Shown: in pieces, positions 49,637-58,887 of the stretch
How the letters are laid out: each line of letters begins with the position of its first letter
Numbering within the stretch: the first letter of the stretch is position 1
Origin: Zeimonas sp032027205
GTDB lineage: Bacteria; Pseudomonadota; Gammaproteobacteria; Burkholderiales; Burkholderiaceae_E
DNA length: 64,000 nucleotides
Assembly: GCA_032027205.1 (NCBI GenBank)
Contig: JAVSMN010000001.1
Coordinates: 3,944,340 to 4,008,339, forward strand
Direction: 5' to 3'
Notes under the pieces: model-generated
Told to the model about the DNA's origin: nothing
Seen by the model: the letters and a program-made list of their open reading frames with translations, nothing else
The model's database searches: none
Translations under genes and position numbers: made by a program

Positions 49637-50761
49637 TCACGGTTCCGGCGGCGCATCGACGTGGTCCGCCGGTTCGAGCCCGAGCGGCTCGCGCGATGCC
49701 GCGACGACGTCCCAGGCGGCCATGAACAGCGCCGCGATCACCGGACCGATGACGAAACCGTTGATGCCGAACACCGCGATGCCGCCCAAGGTGGAGATCA
49801 GCGCTACGTAGTCGGGCAGCTTCGTGTCCTTGCCCACGAGCACGGGCCGCACGACGTTGTCGACCAGTCCGATGACCAGCACACCGAAGACGATCAACCC
49901 GACGCCCTGCCACAGGCCGCCGGTGGCGATCAGGTACAGCGCGACCGGCAGCCAGACCAGCGCGGCGCCTACCGCCGGCAGCAGCGACAGCACGGACATC
50001 GCCACGCCCCACAGCACCGCGCCGCGCACGTCGAGCAGCCAGAACGCGAGTCCGCCGAGCGCGCCCTGCAGCACCGCGACGACGACGTTGCCCTTCACCG
50101 TCGCGCGCACGACGGTAGTGGACTTCTCGACGAACTGGCGCTTGATCTCGGGCTGCAGCGGCAGCGCCAGCCGGATGCGGCGAGCCAGTCGCTCGCCGTC
50201 GCGCAACAGGAAGAACAGCAGGTAGAGCATCACGAAGAACGAGACGACGAACTCGAAGGTGTTCTGCCCGATGTTGACGCCCTGCTCCAGCAGGAAGCGC
50301 ACCGCGCGCGACAATCCTTCGGCGGCGCGCTCCTGCACCTGCGCGAGGCTGCCGAATCCGAAGCGCTCGAGCAGATTGCTGATCGACGAGGGCAGCGCCT
50401 CGAGGATCTTCGGGAACCAGGTGCCCGGCTGCACCTCGCCGGACTGGACCCGCTGGTACAGGCTCGCCGCTTCCTGCGTGATCATCGTGCCGGTCCAGGC
50501 GAGCGGCAGGATCACGACGAACAGCACGAGCAGCAGCGTGGCCAACGACGCGAGATTGCGCCGCCCGTGCCACGCGCGCACCAGTCGGCGCTGCACCGGC
50601 GCGAACAGCACCGCGACGATCGTCGCCCAGAACACGGCGCCGTAGAACGGCAGCAGGATCCAGAAGAACGCGATCGTGACCGCGGCGACGACCAGCCAGA
50701 ACGCGCGATCCTCGGTCTCGGAAATCGACTCGGCGTCGGAGTCGAGGCGCGGCGTGTTCAT
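49637..50761 (-). CDS. AI-2E/PerM-family membrane transporter
   Basis: Membrane protein of 374 residues from the ATG at 50761 (an upstream in-frame ATG at 50806 adds 15). About eight hydrophobic helices, the start FWLVVAAVTIAFFWILLPFY, and the family loop region LPAVGAALVWLPVALYLI are typical of the PerM/AI-2 exporter family. The family includes Na+/H+ antiporters and autoinducer exporters, so its cargo is open. It lies on the minus strand after livK and beside the HdeD-like gene. Confidence 0.9.
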   Translation of the reverse strand: MNTPRLDSDAESISETEDRAFWLVVAAVTIAFFWILLPFYGAVFWATIVAVLFAPVQRRLVRAWHGRRNLASLATLLLVLFVVILPLAWTGTMITQEAASLYQRVQSGEVQPGTWFPKILEALPSSISNLLERFGFGSLAQVQERAAEGLSRAVRFLLEQGVNIGQNTFEFVVSFFVMLYLLFFLLRDGERLARRIRLALPLQPEIKRQFVEKSTTVVRATVKGNVVVAVLQGALGGLAFWLLDVRGAVLWGVAMSVLSLLPAVGAALVWLPVALYLIATGGLWQGVGLIVFGVLVIGLVDNVVRPVLVGKDTKLPDYVALISTLGGIAVFGINGFVIGPVIAALFMAAWDVVAASREPLGLEPADHVDAPPEP

Positions 50762-50846
50762 CGGAACGCGCGGTGGCCGCGCACGGGCCGCCCGCGAGGG
50801 TTGCATGCCGGCGCCCCGCGGACGCTGCGCGCGGCGGCCACGCGCA

Positions 50847-51389
50847 TCAGCGCCAGAGGAACAGGCGCCACAGCCCGCCGAAAACCAGCGTGAAGCCGGT
50901 GAGGAAGCCGATCAGGCCGATCGACGACGCCGGCCAGCCGATAGCGATCAGGATCGCGACGATGATCGACAGCACTCCGTCGAACAGCACCCAACCCCAG
51001 CCCTTCAGGGGCTTGATGCCGAACGCGAGCGCCGTGCGAGCGATGCCTCCCGCGAAGAGGAAGGCCCCGACCAGCAGCGCCAGCGAAGCGACGCCCGCCA
51101 CCGGCACGAAGACGATTGCCAGACCGAGTACGAACGTGAGGATGCCCGACGCGAGGCGCCAGCCGAAGCCCTCGCGGTGACGGGTCTGGAACGCGTGGAC
51201 GAGTTCGAAGACGCCGCTGAACAGCAGCAGCCAGCCGAACAGCAGGGCAGTGGCGAGCGCCGCCACCGCGGGCATCAGCAGGGCGAGCACGCCGGCGATG
51301 ATGAGCAGGACGCCCCAGAGCAGCTGCCAACCGCGCCCGCGGTCGCGACCGCCGAGCCCGTGGGTCGCTGCAGTATCGTTTCCCGCCAT
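50847..51389 (-). CDS. HdeD-family (DUF308) membrane protein
   Basis: Protein of 180 residues with six short hydrophobic helices (LLWGVLLIIAGVLALLMPAV, FGWLLLFSGVFELVHAFQT, SGILTFVLGLAIVFVPVAG). This DUF308/HdeD family is linked to acid resistance in enteric bacteria, but the role here is unknown. GGGAGG precedes the ATG at 51389. It is transcribed in the same direction as the TRAP genes and starts 65 bp after their large permease ends. Confidence 0.9.
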   Translation of the reverse strand: MAGNDTAATHGLGGRDRGRGWQLLWGVLLIIAGVLALLMPAVAALATALLFGWLLLFSGVFELVHAFQTRHREGFGWRLASGILTFVLGLAIVFVPVAGVASLALLVGAFLFAGGIARTALAFGIKPLKGWGWVLFDGVLSIIVAILIAIGWPASSIGLIGFLTGFTLVFGGLWRLFLWR

Positions 51390-51454
51390 GATGCCTCCCG
51401 CCTTTTTCGCCCGGTCGCCCGGAGAGCGACCGACAACAACCGACAGGCCGCGCC

Positions 51455-52765
51455 TCAACCGCCCATCATACGGTCGGGCAGCCACGTGGCAAGCTCCGGC
51501 ACGACGGCGAGCAGCACCATCGTGGCCAGCATGATCAGCACGAAGGGCAACGCACCCCACAGCACGGTCGGCAGCGACACCTGCGGCGCCACGCCCTTGA
51601 GCACGTACAGGTTCAGCCCCACCGGCGGCGTGATCAGCCCCACTTCCATGTTGATCGTGAGCACGACGGCAAACCAGATCAGGTCGAAGCCGTTGGCCTC
51701 GAGCACCGGCTGCAGGATCGGCATCACCATCAGGATGATCGCCACCGGCGGCAGGAAGCAGCCGGCGAGCAGCAGGAAGGCGTTGATCGCGAGCATCAGC
51801 ACCCAGCGATTCAATCCGAGATCGACCATCGCCTGCGCCGCCGTCTGCGTCACGTACAGCAGCGACATCATGTACGAGAAGATCGCCGCCGCGCCGATGA
51901 TCATCAGGATCATCGTCGACTCGCGCACGGTCTCGCCGAAGATGCGCCACAGGTCCTCGCGCTTGTACGCGCGGTAGATGCCGAACACGAGGATCAGCGC
52001 AAGCACCGCCGAGATCGCCGCGACCTCGGAAGGCGTCGCCAGCCCGCCATACATCGCCCAGGCGATCGCAATGATGATTGCGATGAACGGCGACACGCGA
52101 CCCAGGCCGCTCACCTTCTCCGAGAAGGAGTAACGCACGTCTTCCACCTGCAGTCCGCGGCGCGAGAGCACGGTCGACAGCCACGCGTAGACCGAGAAGA
52201 ACAGCACGAGCAGCACGCCCGGCACGATGCCGGCGAGAAACAGGCGTCCGATCGACGTCTCGGTCGCGATGCCGTACAGGATCATCGTGATCGACGGCGG
52301 GATCAGGATGCCGAGCGTGCCTCCGGCGCAGATCGAGCCGGTGGCCAGCGCCGGCGAGATGCCCCGGCGCAGCATCTCGGGCACGCCGGCCTTGCCGATC
52401 GCGGCGGCGGTGGCCGGGCTCGATCCGCAGATCGCCGAGAACACGCCGCAGGCGAGGATGTTGGCGATGACGAGCCCGCCGGGCAGGCGCGATAGCCACC
52501 GGTGCAGCGACTCGTAGATGTCGCGCCCGGCCGCCGACGAGCCGATTGCCGCGCCGAGCAGCACGAACAGCGGGATCGTGAGCAGCGCGAACGACGACAG
52601 CTCGTCCATCATCACGATCGGCACGTTGGCGAGGCTCGCCGCTCCCTCGAAGGCGACGAGGAAGCCGATCGAGACGATCGCCAGTCCCCACGCGATCGGC
52701 AGCCCCGAGAAGAGCACGACGAGGGTGACGGCGAGGATCAGCAGGCCGAGCTCGAGCTCATTCAT
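51455..52765 (-). CDS. TRAP transporter large permease, second system
   Basis: DctM-type membrane subunit of 436 residues from the ATG at 52765, with about twelve helices. Conserved segments: TIPLFVLLGAAIGSSAAGRD, FSAICGSSPATAAAIGKAGV, GTLGILIPPSITMILYGI. It has the standard length and, unlike the first DctM, no tail extension. The start overlaps the DctQ stop by 8 bp. It carries the same substrate as the receptor encoded two genes upstream. Confidence 0.95.
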   Translation of the reverse strand: MNELELGLLILAVTLVVLFSGLPIAWGLAIVSIGFLVAFEGAASLANVPIVMMDELSSFALLTIPLFVLLGAAIGSSAAGRDIYESLHRWLSRLPGGLVIANILACGVFSAICGSSPATAAAIGKAGVPEMLRRGISPALATGSICAGGTLGILIPPSITMILYGIATETSIGRLFLAGIVPGVLLVLFFSVYAWLSTVLSRRGLQVEDVRYSFSEKVSGLGRVSPFIAIIIAIAWAMYGGLATPSEVAAISAVLALILVFGIYRAYKREDLWRIFGETVRESTMILMIIGAAAIFSYMMSLLYVTQTAAQAMVDLGLNRWVLMLAINAFLLLAGCFLPPVAIILMVMPILQPVLEANGFDLIWFAVVLTINMEVGLITPPVGLNLYVLKGVAPQVSLPTVLWGALPFVLIMLATMVLLAVVPELATWLPDRMMGG

Positions 52766-53252
52766 CGGCAACGCTCTCCGCCGGCCGGATGATCTCCACG
52801 ACGTACTGCAGCGCGGTGAGTCCCAATCCGAGCGGCAGCATCGCGTACAACGGCCATTTCTGCGGCGCCCACGTGCTGCCGGTGGTTTCCCCCTTCAGGT
52901 ACGAATCCCAGGCGAGCTCCGCGCCGAGCCATGCGAGATACGCGCAGACCAGCAGGCCGATCACCGCCACGACGACGGCGACGCGAAAGCGCAGCCGCTG
53001 CGGCAGGTAGTGCGAGAGCAGGTCCACGCCGACGTGCCCCTGCGTCTTCAGCGTGTACGGCGACGCGAGGAACAGCGACGCGACCATCATGTAGACGGAG
53101 AACTCGATCTCCCACCAGGTCGAGTGCCCGGTCGCGCGCCAGAACACGCTCCACGTGATCACGAGCGCCGCGAGCACGAGCAGCACCGCGGCGACGACCG
53201 CCAGCGCGATGGCGAGGCGGTCGATCGCGACGATGGCGGCGCGCGCCGTCAC
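52758..53252 (-). CDS. TRAP transporter small permease, second system
   Basis: DctQ-type membrane subunit of 164 residues from the GTG at 53252, which overlaps the receptor stop by GTGA. Hydrophobic segments are at about 10-33 and 50-75 (EIEFSVYMMVASLFLASPYT, with the DctQ hallmark E residues) and two more. Middle gene of DctP-DctQ-DctM. Confidence 0.93.
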   Translation of the reverse strand: MTARAAIVAIDRLAIALAVVAAVLLVLAALVITWSVFWRATGHSTWWEIEFSVYMMVASLFLASPYTLKTQGHVGVDLLSHYLPQRLRFRVAVVVAVIGLLVCAYLAWLGAELAWDSYLKGETTGSTWAPQKWPLYAMLPLGLGLTALQYVVEIIRPAESVADE

Positions 53253-54256
53253 TTCGCCTGCAGCAGCGCGTCGAGCAGATCCTTCGCCTCCGGCGAGACG
53301 GCGGCGAACTCCCTCCACGAGGTGTCGCGCGCCAGCGCGACCCACTGGTCGAATTCGTCCTTGGTCATCTGGTGCACCTTCCCGCCTGCCTTCGTGTAGG
53401 CCTCGGCCATCTTCTCGCCGGCCTCGCGCTGCAGGCCGAGGAAGAATTCGTCGGACTTCGCCGCCGCCTCCTCGAAGATCTTCTGCTGCTGCGGCGTGAG
53501 CTTGTCCCAGTGCTGCTTCGACATCACCAGCGGCTGCATCAGCATCCAGATCGTGTAGTCGCCCGGCACCGTGGCGAACTTCGTCTGCTCATACAGCCGC
53601 ATGCTGACGAAGGTCTCGGCCGACGTGAGGGTGGCGTTGAGCACACCCGACTGCAGCGCCGGATAGATCTCGGTGGACGGCATGTTGACCACGGATGCGC
53701 CCGCTGCCTTGAGCATCGACTCGAAAGTCGGGTCGGCGGCGCGCATCTTCATGCCGTCCACCGATTTCGGACCGGTGATCGGCGCCTCCTTCGACGCGAA
53801 ACCGCCGGGCGTCCACCACCAGGTGACGATGTGCACGCCGTTCTTGTGCGCGAGCGCCTGCAGCTTGTCGGCATAGGGCGACTTGCGCAGCTTCATCGCG
53901 AAATCGAGGTTCGGGATCGTCCCCGGCAGGATCACCGCCGAGAACTCATGCGCCTTGCCGGTGGCGTACGACATCGGGAACACCGCCATCTGGAGCGTTC
54001 CGTTCTGCAGCGCATCGAACTGCGCCACCGGCTTGATGCCGAGCGAACTGCCCGGGTAGATGCGGAACTTGATGTTCTTGTCGCGCTTGCCCACTTCCTC
54101 GACGAATACGCGCGTGGCGAGGTCGCGCCCGTCGGCGTTCGCCTTGAACTGGTGCGAGATCTTCAGCTCCTGCGCGCCGAGCGGTCCGGCAGCCAGGCTC
54201 GCCGCCAGCGCGACGGACGCGGCGGCGGCCGCGGCGAATCCGATGCTTCGTTTCAT
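53249..54256 (-). CDS. TRAP transporter substrate-binding protein, second system
   Basis: Periplasmic DctP-type receptor of 335 residues from the ATG at 54256 (GGAGA about 5 bases before). A Sec signal peptide covers residues 1-29 (KRSIGFAAAAAASVALAASL, cleavage before QELKIS). The conserved binding region is VDGMKMRAADPTFESMLKAA, with an Arg that pairs with the substrate carboxylate. It is divergent from the feruloyl-CoA ligase gene, so import of an aromatic or hydroxycinnamic acid is plausible but is inference. Confidence 0.92.
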   Translation of the reverse strand: MKRSIGFAAAAAASVALAASLAAGPLGAQELKISHQFKANADGRDLATRVFVEEVGKRDKNIKFRIYPGSSLGIKPVAQFDALQNGTLQMAVFPMSYATGKAHEFSAVILPGTIPNLDFAMKLRKSPYADKLQALAHKNGVHIVTWWWTPGGFASKEAPITGPKSVDGMKMRAADPTFESMLKAAGASVVNMPSTEIYPALQSGVLNATLTSAETFVSMRLYEQTKFATVPGDYTIWMLMQPLVMSKQHWDKLTPQQQKIFEEAAAKSDEFFLGLQREAGEKMAEAYTKAGGKVHQMTKDEFDQWVALARDTSWREFAAVSPEAKDLLDALLQAK

Positions 54257-54368
54257 GTCGTCTCCATTCGTTCTCGCCTGACCGGCGCGACGGGATCCGA
54301 ATGGGACACGCGTCGGCGTCGGCTCGGCGGCTTTGTATCGGCCGGGCACTATCACGGCGTCGGCGCGA

Positions 54369-54379
54369 CCTTGTCAAGG
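54369..54379. promoter_or_regulatory. Palindrome in the TRAP/fcs divergent promoter region
   Basis: CCTTG-T-CAAGG, a perfect 5-bp half-site dyad, lies about midway between dctP and the ligase gene, upstream of a -10-like TATACT (54414-54419) that points to the ligase gene. It is a candidate operator for the MarR regulator encoded three genes on. That link is inference. Confidence 0.4.
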
Positions 54380-54485
54380 CAAGCGTCGGCGTCGCGCGCG
54401 CCTGTCCAACCGATATACTCGATAACCGGATTCCGCGCTCCCCGCGCGGGTGCTTCGAATCCGCCGCAGAGCGGAAGCAGGAGAC

Positions 54486-56387
54486 ATGAACACGACGCCC
54501 TCCCCGCGCGCCCCCTCGCCGGCCTCGCCGCGTTACCGCCCGCTCGTCTTCGGCGTCACCCGCATCGCCGTCGAAGAACGCGATGACGGCTCGCGCGTGG
54601 TGCGCGCCGAGCAGCCCCTCGGCGCCTATCCGCCTCGACTCAGCAACCGGCTGATCGAGGCCGCGCAAGCGTTCCCCGAGCGGATCTTCGTCGCCCGGCG
54701 CCGTGCACTGGCCGGTGGCGGCACCGGCGACTGGCAGACGCTGCGCTACGGCGACGCGCTCGAACGCGCACGCGCGATCGCGCAGGCGCTGATCGATCGC
54801 GGCCTGGACGCCGAGCGCCCGGTGGCCGTCCTCAGCGAGAACGGCATCGAGCACGCGTTGCTCAGCCTGGGCTGCCTGCTCGCCGGCATTCCCTGGTGCC
54901 CGGTCTCGCCGGCCTATTCACTGATGAGCCGCGACTTCGGCAAGCTGCGCCACGTGATGTCGACGCTCACCCCGGGGCTCGTATTCGTCGCCGATGCGGC
55001 GCGCTTCCGCGCGGCGATCGACGCCGCAGTACCCGCCGGCGTAGAACTCGTCACCGCGGATGCGACGGGCGCGTCGTCCGGGCGAGCCGCCACCCCCTTC
55101 GAATCGCTCGTCGCCACCACGCCCGGCCGGGCGGTGGACGCGGCGATCGACGCCACCGGTCCCGACACGATCGCGAAGTTCCTCTTCACCTCGGGCTCCA
55201 CGCGCGAACCGAAGGCGGTGATCAACACGCACCGGATGTTGTGCGCGAACCAGCAACAGATGCTGCAGTCGATGCCGGTACTCGGCGAGGCGCCGCCGGT
55301 GCTGGTGGACTGGCTGCCGTGGAACCACACCTTCGGCGGCAACCACAACTTCGGGCTCGTGCTGTACAACGGCGGCACGCTGTACATCGACGACGGACGC
55401 CCGACATCGGCGGCGATCGGCGAAACGCTGCGCAACCTGCGCGAAATCGCGCCCACGGTCTACTTCAACGTGCCGCTCGGCTTCGAGGCGATCGCGCACG
55501 CAATGAAGGACGACGAGGCACTGCGACGCACGCTGCTGTCGCGCGTGCGCATGTTCTTCTACGCGGGCGCCGCGCTCGGCCAGCCGGTGTGGGATGCGCT
55601 GCACGAAGCGCAGGAACGCGAGATCGGCGAGCGCATCGTGATGGGCACCGGACTGGGCATGACCGAATCGGCGCCATTCGCGTTGTTCATCACGAGCCCC
55701 CAGGTGCGCGCGGGCGATCTCGGCGTGCCTGCCGCAGGCGTCGAGTTGAAGCTCGCGCCGTCGGGCGACAAGATCGAAGCGCGCTACCGCGGACCGAACG
55801 TGACGCCCGGCTACTGGCGCGCCCCGCAGGAAACCCGCGAAGCCTTCGACGACGAAGGCTTCTTCCGCACCGGCGACGCCGTGCAGTGGATCGACGAGAG
55901 CGATCGAAACAAGGGACTGCGTTTCGACGGTCGCGTCGCCGAGGACTTCAAGCTGTCGAGCGGGACCTTCGTCAGCGTCGGTCCGCTGCGCGCGCGCATC
56001 GTCGCGCTCGGCGCGCCGTACGTGCAGGATGCGGTGATCACGGGACTGAACCGCAACGACGTCGGCGCGCTGATCTTCCCCACGCCGCGCGTGCGCGAGC
56101 TGGCCGGCCTGCCGCCGGACGCGCCGCTCGGGCAGGCGCTCGCCAGCGAGCCGGTGCTCGAGCGTTTCCGCCAACTGCTCGACGCTCTCGCTGCCCAGGC
56201 CACCGGCAGCGCGACGCGCCTCGCGCGCCTGCTGCTGCTCGCCGAAGCGCCGTCTATCGACAGCGGCGAGATCACCGACAAAGGCTCGATCAACCAGCGC
56301 GCGGTGCTGCGACGGCGCGACGCGCTCGTACAGGCGCTGCACGACGAGACCGCTCCCGGCATCCTGAAACCCGGCCGACGTTCCTGA
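54486..56387 (+). CDS. fcs: Feruloyl-CoA synthetase-like acyl-CoA ligase
   Basis: ATP-dependent CoA ligase of 633 residues from the ATG at 54486 (GGAG nearby). It activates hydroxycinnamic acids such as ferulate to CoA thioesters. AMP-binding motifs: KFLFTSGSTREPKAVINTHR, GTGLGMTESAPFA and the C-terminal hinge RFDGRVAEDFKLSSGTFVSV. The extended N-terminus (VTRIAVEERDDGSRVVRAEQ) is characteristic of the feruloyl-CoA synthetase branch. No enoyl-CoA hydratase/aldolase gene lies nearby, so the next step is encoded elsewhere or differs. Followed by a thioesterase, a MarR regulator and an MFS gene. Confidence 0.87.
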   Translation: MNTTPSPRAPSPASPRYRPLVFGVTRIAVEERDDGSRVVRAEQPLGAYPPRLSNRLIEAAQAFPERIFVARRRALAGGGTGDWQTLRYGDALERARAIAQALIDRGLDAERPVAVLSENGIEHALLSLGCLLAGIPWCPVSPAYSLMSRDFGKLRHVMSTLTPGLVFVADAARFRAAIDAAVPAGVELVTADATGASSGRAATPFESLVATTPGRAVDAAIDATGPDTIAKFLFTSGSTREPKAVINTHRMLCANQQQMLQSMPVLGEAPPVLVDWLPWNHTFGGNHNFGLVLYNGGTLYIDDGRPTSAAIGETLRNLREIAPTVYFNVPLGFEAIAHAMKDDEALRRTLLSRVRMFFYAGAALGQPVWDALHEAQEREIGERIVMGTGLGMTESAPFALFITSPQVRAGDLGVPAAGVELKLAPSGDKIEARYRGPNVTPGYWRAPQETREAFDDEGFFRTGDAVQWIDESDRNKGLRFDGRVAEDFKLSSGTFVSVGPLRARIVALGAPYVQDAVITGLNRNDVGALIFPTPRVRELAGLPPDAPLGQALASEPVLERFRQLLDALAAQATGSATRLARLLLLAEAPSIDSGEITDKGSINQRAVLRRRDALVQALHDETAPGILKPGRRS

Positions 56388-56477
56388 CGGAAGGCGCGCA
56401 CGCCATGCCTCCTGCATCCGCGCCGCAAGCCGAGCCACTATGATGGCGCCTTCGTTTTCGCCGCACCCCCTCCCCGA

Positions 56478-56897
56478 ATGAGCAAATTCACCACCATGAC
56501 CGTCGAAGTGCGCTTCGGCGACTGCGATCCCGCGGGCATCGTCTTCTATCCGCGCTACCACCGCTGGATGGACGCCTCGTCCCTGCACTTCTTCATGAGC
56601 TTCGGCGTGCCCCCGTGGCACGTGCTCGAGCGCATCAACGGCGTGATCGGCACGCCGATGCTCGAGCACACCACCCGCTTCATGAAGACCGCCACCTACG
56701 GCGAGACGATCCAGATCCGCACCGAGGTGGACGAATGGCGCAACAAGGTCTTCATCCAGAAGCACACGATCACGCGCGGCGACGACGTGCTGTGCGAGAG
56801 CCGCGAGACGCGCGCGTTTTGCATACGCGATCCGAACGACCGATCGCGTGTTCGAGCGATCCCGATTCCCCAGGACATCCTCGAACGGTGCAGATGA
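56478..56897 (+). CDS. Acyl-CoA thioesterase (4HBT family)
   Basis: Hot-dog-fold thioesterase of 139 residues. The catalytic motif FGDCDPAGIVFYPRYHRWMD carries the conserved Asp of 4-hydroxybenzoyl-CoA thioesterases. It would hydrolyse aromatic or hydroxycinnamoyl CoA thioesters, reversing or ending the ligase product. Ninety bp after the ligase; its stop overlaps the MarR start (ATGA). Confidence 0.9.
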   Translation: MSKFTTMTVEVRFGDCDPAGIVFYPRYHRWMDASSLHFFMSFGVPPWHVLERINGVIGTPMLEHTTRFMKTATYGETIQIRTEVDEWRNKVFIQKHTITRGDDVLCESRETRAFCIRDPNDRSRVRAIPIPQDILERCR

Positions 56898-57430
56898 GCA
56901 CGGATGCGGCGCGAAGCTGCGGCGAGGAATCGGGCGTGGATCCGAGCAGCCGCCCGGCCGAGCCGCCCGAAGGTGCTGCCGACAGGCACGCGCCGGCGTT
57001 GCCGCCCGGCCAGCGCGCGCTCGGCGCCCTCGTCGGCTACAACTGCCGCCGCGCGTACCTCGCCGTCGTCGAGCAGTCGATGAAGCACATGAGCGAGCAC
57101 GATCTGCGACCCACGTCGTTCTCGGTGCTCTCGCTCGTGCATCACGAACCGGGATTGAACAGCCGGCAGGTCGCGAAGGCGCTGCGCGTGCGCCCACCGA
57201 ACTTGGTGGCGATCATCGCGTCGCTCGAAGCGCGCAAGCTGATCGAGCGCCGACCCGACCCGGCCGACGCGCGCTCGCTCGGGCTGCACCCCACGGCCAA
57301 CGGCAGCCGCCTCGCCGCTCGCCTCGAGCGCCTGCTTTCGCGAGACGAGATCGAGGCGACCGCCATGCTGAACGACACCGAGCGCGAAACGCTGATCGCG
57401 CTGCTCGCGCGCATCTGGTCGGCGCCCTAG
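56894..57430 (+). CDS. MarR-family regulator
   Basis: Protein of 178 residues from the ATG at 56894. The first 45 residues or so are Pro/Ala/Glu-rich and likely disordered. The winged helix follows (LRPTSFSVLSLVHHEPGLNS, RQVAKALRVRPPNLVAII, ERRPDPADARSLGLHPTANG). MarR regulators beside hydroxycinnamate genes typically respond to the CoA thioester. It is translationally coupled to the thioesterase gene and probably controls the divergent promoter. Confidence 0.9.
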   Translation: MSTDAARSCGEESGVDPSSRPAEPPEGAADRHAPALPPGQRALGALVGYNCRRAYLAVVEQSMKHMSEHDLRPTSFSVLSLVHHEPGLNSRQVAKALRVRPPNLVAIIASLEARKLIERRPDPADARSLGLHPTANGSRLAARLERLLSRDEIEATAMLNDTERETLIALLARIWSAP

Positions 57431-57441
57431 CGCACAAGCCG

Positions 57442-58761
57442 ATGCGCGCGCCTCCCGCGCTCCGATCGTCGTCGTCCCCGTTCTACGGCTGGATCGTCGT
57501 CTGGGCCGCGTTCGCCGTGATGACGGTGATCTTCGGCGTCGCCTATTCGTTCGCCGCATTCTTCGAGCCGCTCGCGCACGAGTTCGACGCGAAGCGCGCC
57601 GACGTCTCGTGGATGTTCGGACTCGCGTCGCTGCTGTATTTCTCGCTCGGCGTCGTCGGCGGCGCGCTCGCCGATCGCCACGGCCCGCGGATGACCGGCA
57701 TCGTCGGCATCGCGCTGCTGTCGGGCGGATTGCTGCTGTCGAGCTTTGCCACCGACCTGCTCGGCATTTATCTCGCGTACGGCCTGGGCATCGGCCTGGG
57801 CGTGGCGATGGCGTACACGCCGTCGATGGGCGCCGTCCAGCCGTGGTTCGTGCGTCGTCGCGGGCTCGCATCGGGCATTGCGAGTTCGGGCATCGGCGCC
57901 GGAACGCTGGTCGTTCCGCTGCTCGCGGCGTGGCTCATCGAAACCTTCGACTGGCGCCAAGCGATGCGCGCGCTCGCGCTGCTGTCGCTCGTCGTAGGGC
58001 TGTCGGCGGCCTGGCTGCTCGATCGCGACCCCGCGGCGCGCGGCCTTGCGCCGGACGGCGACAACCAGGAGAAGGCGCCTGCTGCCCGCGCCGCCGGCGC
58101 CCCGACGACGAACCGGACAGCGGCAGCGCGACCGGCGGCGCAACTTCCCGGACTGGCGTTGCGCGAGACCATCCGCACGCGTCGCTTCCAATGGCTGTAT
58201 GCCGCGGCACTGTTCGCCGGCGCGCCGATGTTCGTCCCCTTCGCCCACCTGTCCGCGGCCGCGCGCGACATCGGCATCGCCGACGCGCAGGCGATCGCAC
58301 TGGTCGGGTTGATCGGCATCGGCAGCCTGGTCGGCCGCTTCGCGATCGGCGCGCTCGCCGACCGTCTCGGACGGCTGCGCACGCACGTGGTGGCGCAGTT
58401 CGCGCTCGGCGCGTCGTTCGTGCTCTGGTGGATCGGCGGGCCGTACGCCAACTGGGCGCTGTTTGCGCTCGTCTTCGGCCTGTCCTATGGCGGCATCGTT
58501 TCGCTGCTGCCGCCGATCTGCTCGGACCTGTTCGGGCTGCGCGCGGTGTCGAGCACGATCGGGCTGCTCTACTCGGGCGCAGGCTTCGGCGCACTGCTGG
58601 GCCCGGTGCTCGCCGGCGCGCTGTTCGATCGCTACGCGAACTACGACATGGCGATCGTCATGTGCGGCGCCGCGTCAGCGCTCGCCACGTTCTCGGCCTG
58701 GCGCGTGCTGCAGCTCGCGTCGAGCGTTCGACCGGAGCCGATCGCTTCCCGCGTCCCTTGA
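57442..58761 (+). CDS. Major facilitator superfamily transporter
   Basis: Membrane protein of 439 residues with twelve hydrophobic segments (start SSPFYGWIVVWAAFAVMTVI). The loop after helix 2 (GGALADRHGPRMTG) and the matching loop in the second half (IGALADRLGRLRTHV) are MFS signatures. An Ala/Pro-rich central linker lies near residue 210. It resembles the monocarboxylate/oxalate-formate group. Twelve bp after the MarR gene, so it is probably part of the same transcript, for uptake or export of the aromatic substrate. Confidence 0.9.
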   Translation: MRAPPALRSSSSPFYGWIVVWAAFAVMTVIFGVAYSFAAFFEPLAHEFDAKRADVSWMFGLASLLYFSLGVVGGALADRHGPRMTGIVGIALLSGGLLLSSFATDLLGIYLAYGLGIGLGVAMAYTPSMGAVQPWFVRRRGLASGIASSGIGAGTLVVPLLAAWLIETFDWRQAMRALALLSLVVGLSAAWLLDRDPAARGLAPDGDNQEKAPAARAAGAPTTNRTAAARPAAQLPGLALRETIRTRRFQWLYAAALFAGAPMFVPFAHLSAAARDIGIADAQAIALVGLIGIGSLVGRFAIGALADRLGRLRTHVVAQFALGASFVLWWIGGPYANWALFALVFGLSYGGIVSLLPPICSDLFGLRAVSSTIGLLYSGAGFGALLGPVLAGALFDRYANYDMAIVMCGAASALATFSAWRVLQLASSVRPEPIASRVP

Positions 58762-58887
58762 ACGCGGGCATGCCACGCTGGAGCGGCACGTCGAGGCGAC
58801 GGCCCGCGCTTGCCGCCTCCGCAAACGCATCCGATCGCCTCGACGTGCCGCAGAACCGTGGCGCGCCGAGATGGGCCGCCGCGACGC

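Noticed and set aside
54450..54485. Upstream start for the feruloyl-CoA ligase
   Set aside because: The ATG at 54486 has a proper GGAG site and begins a family-like N-terminus; the extra 12 residues are basic and unlike the family.
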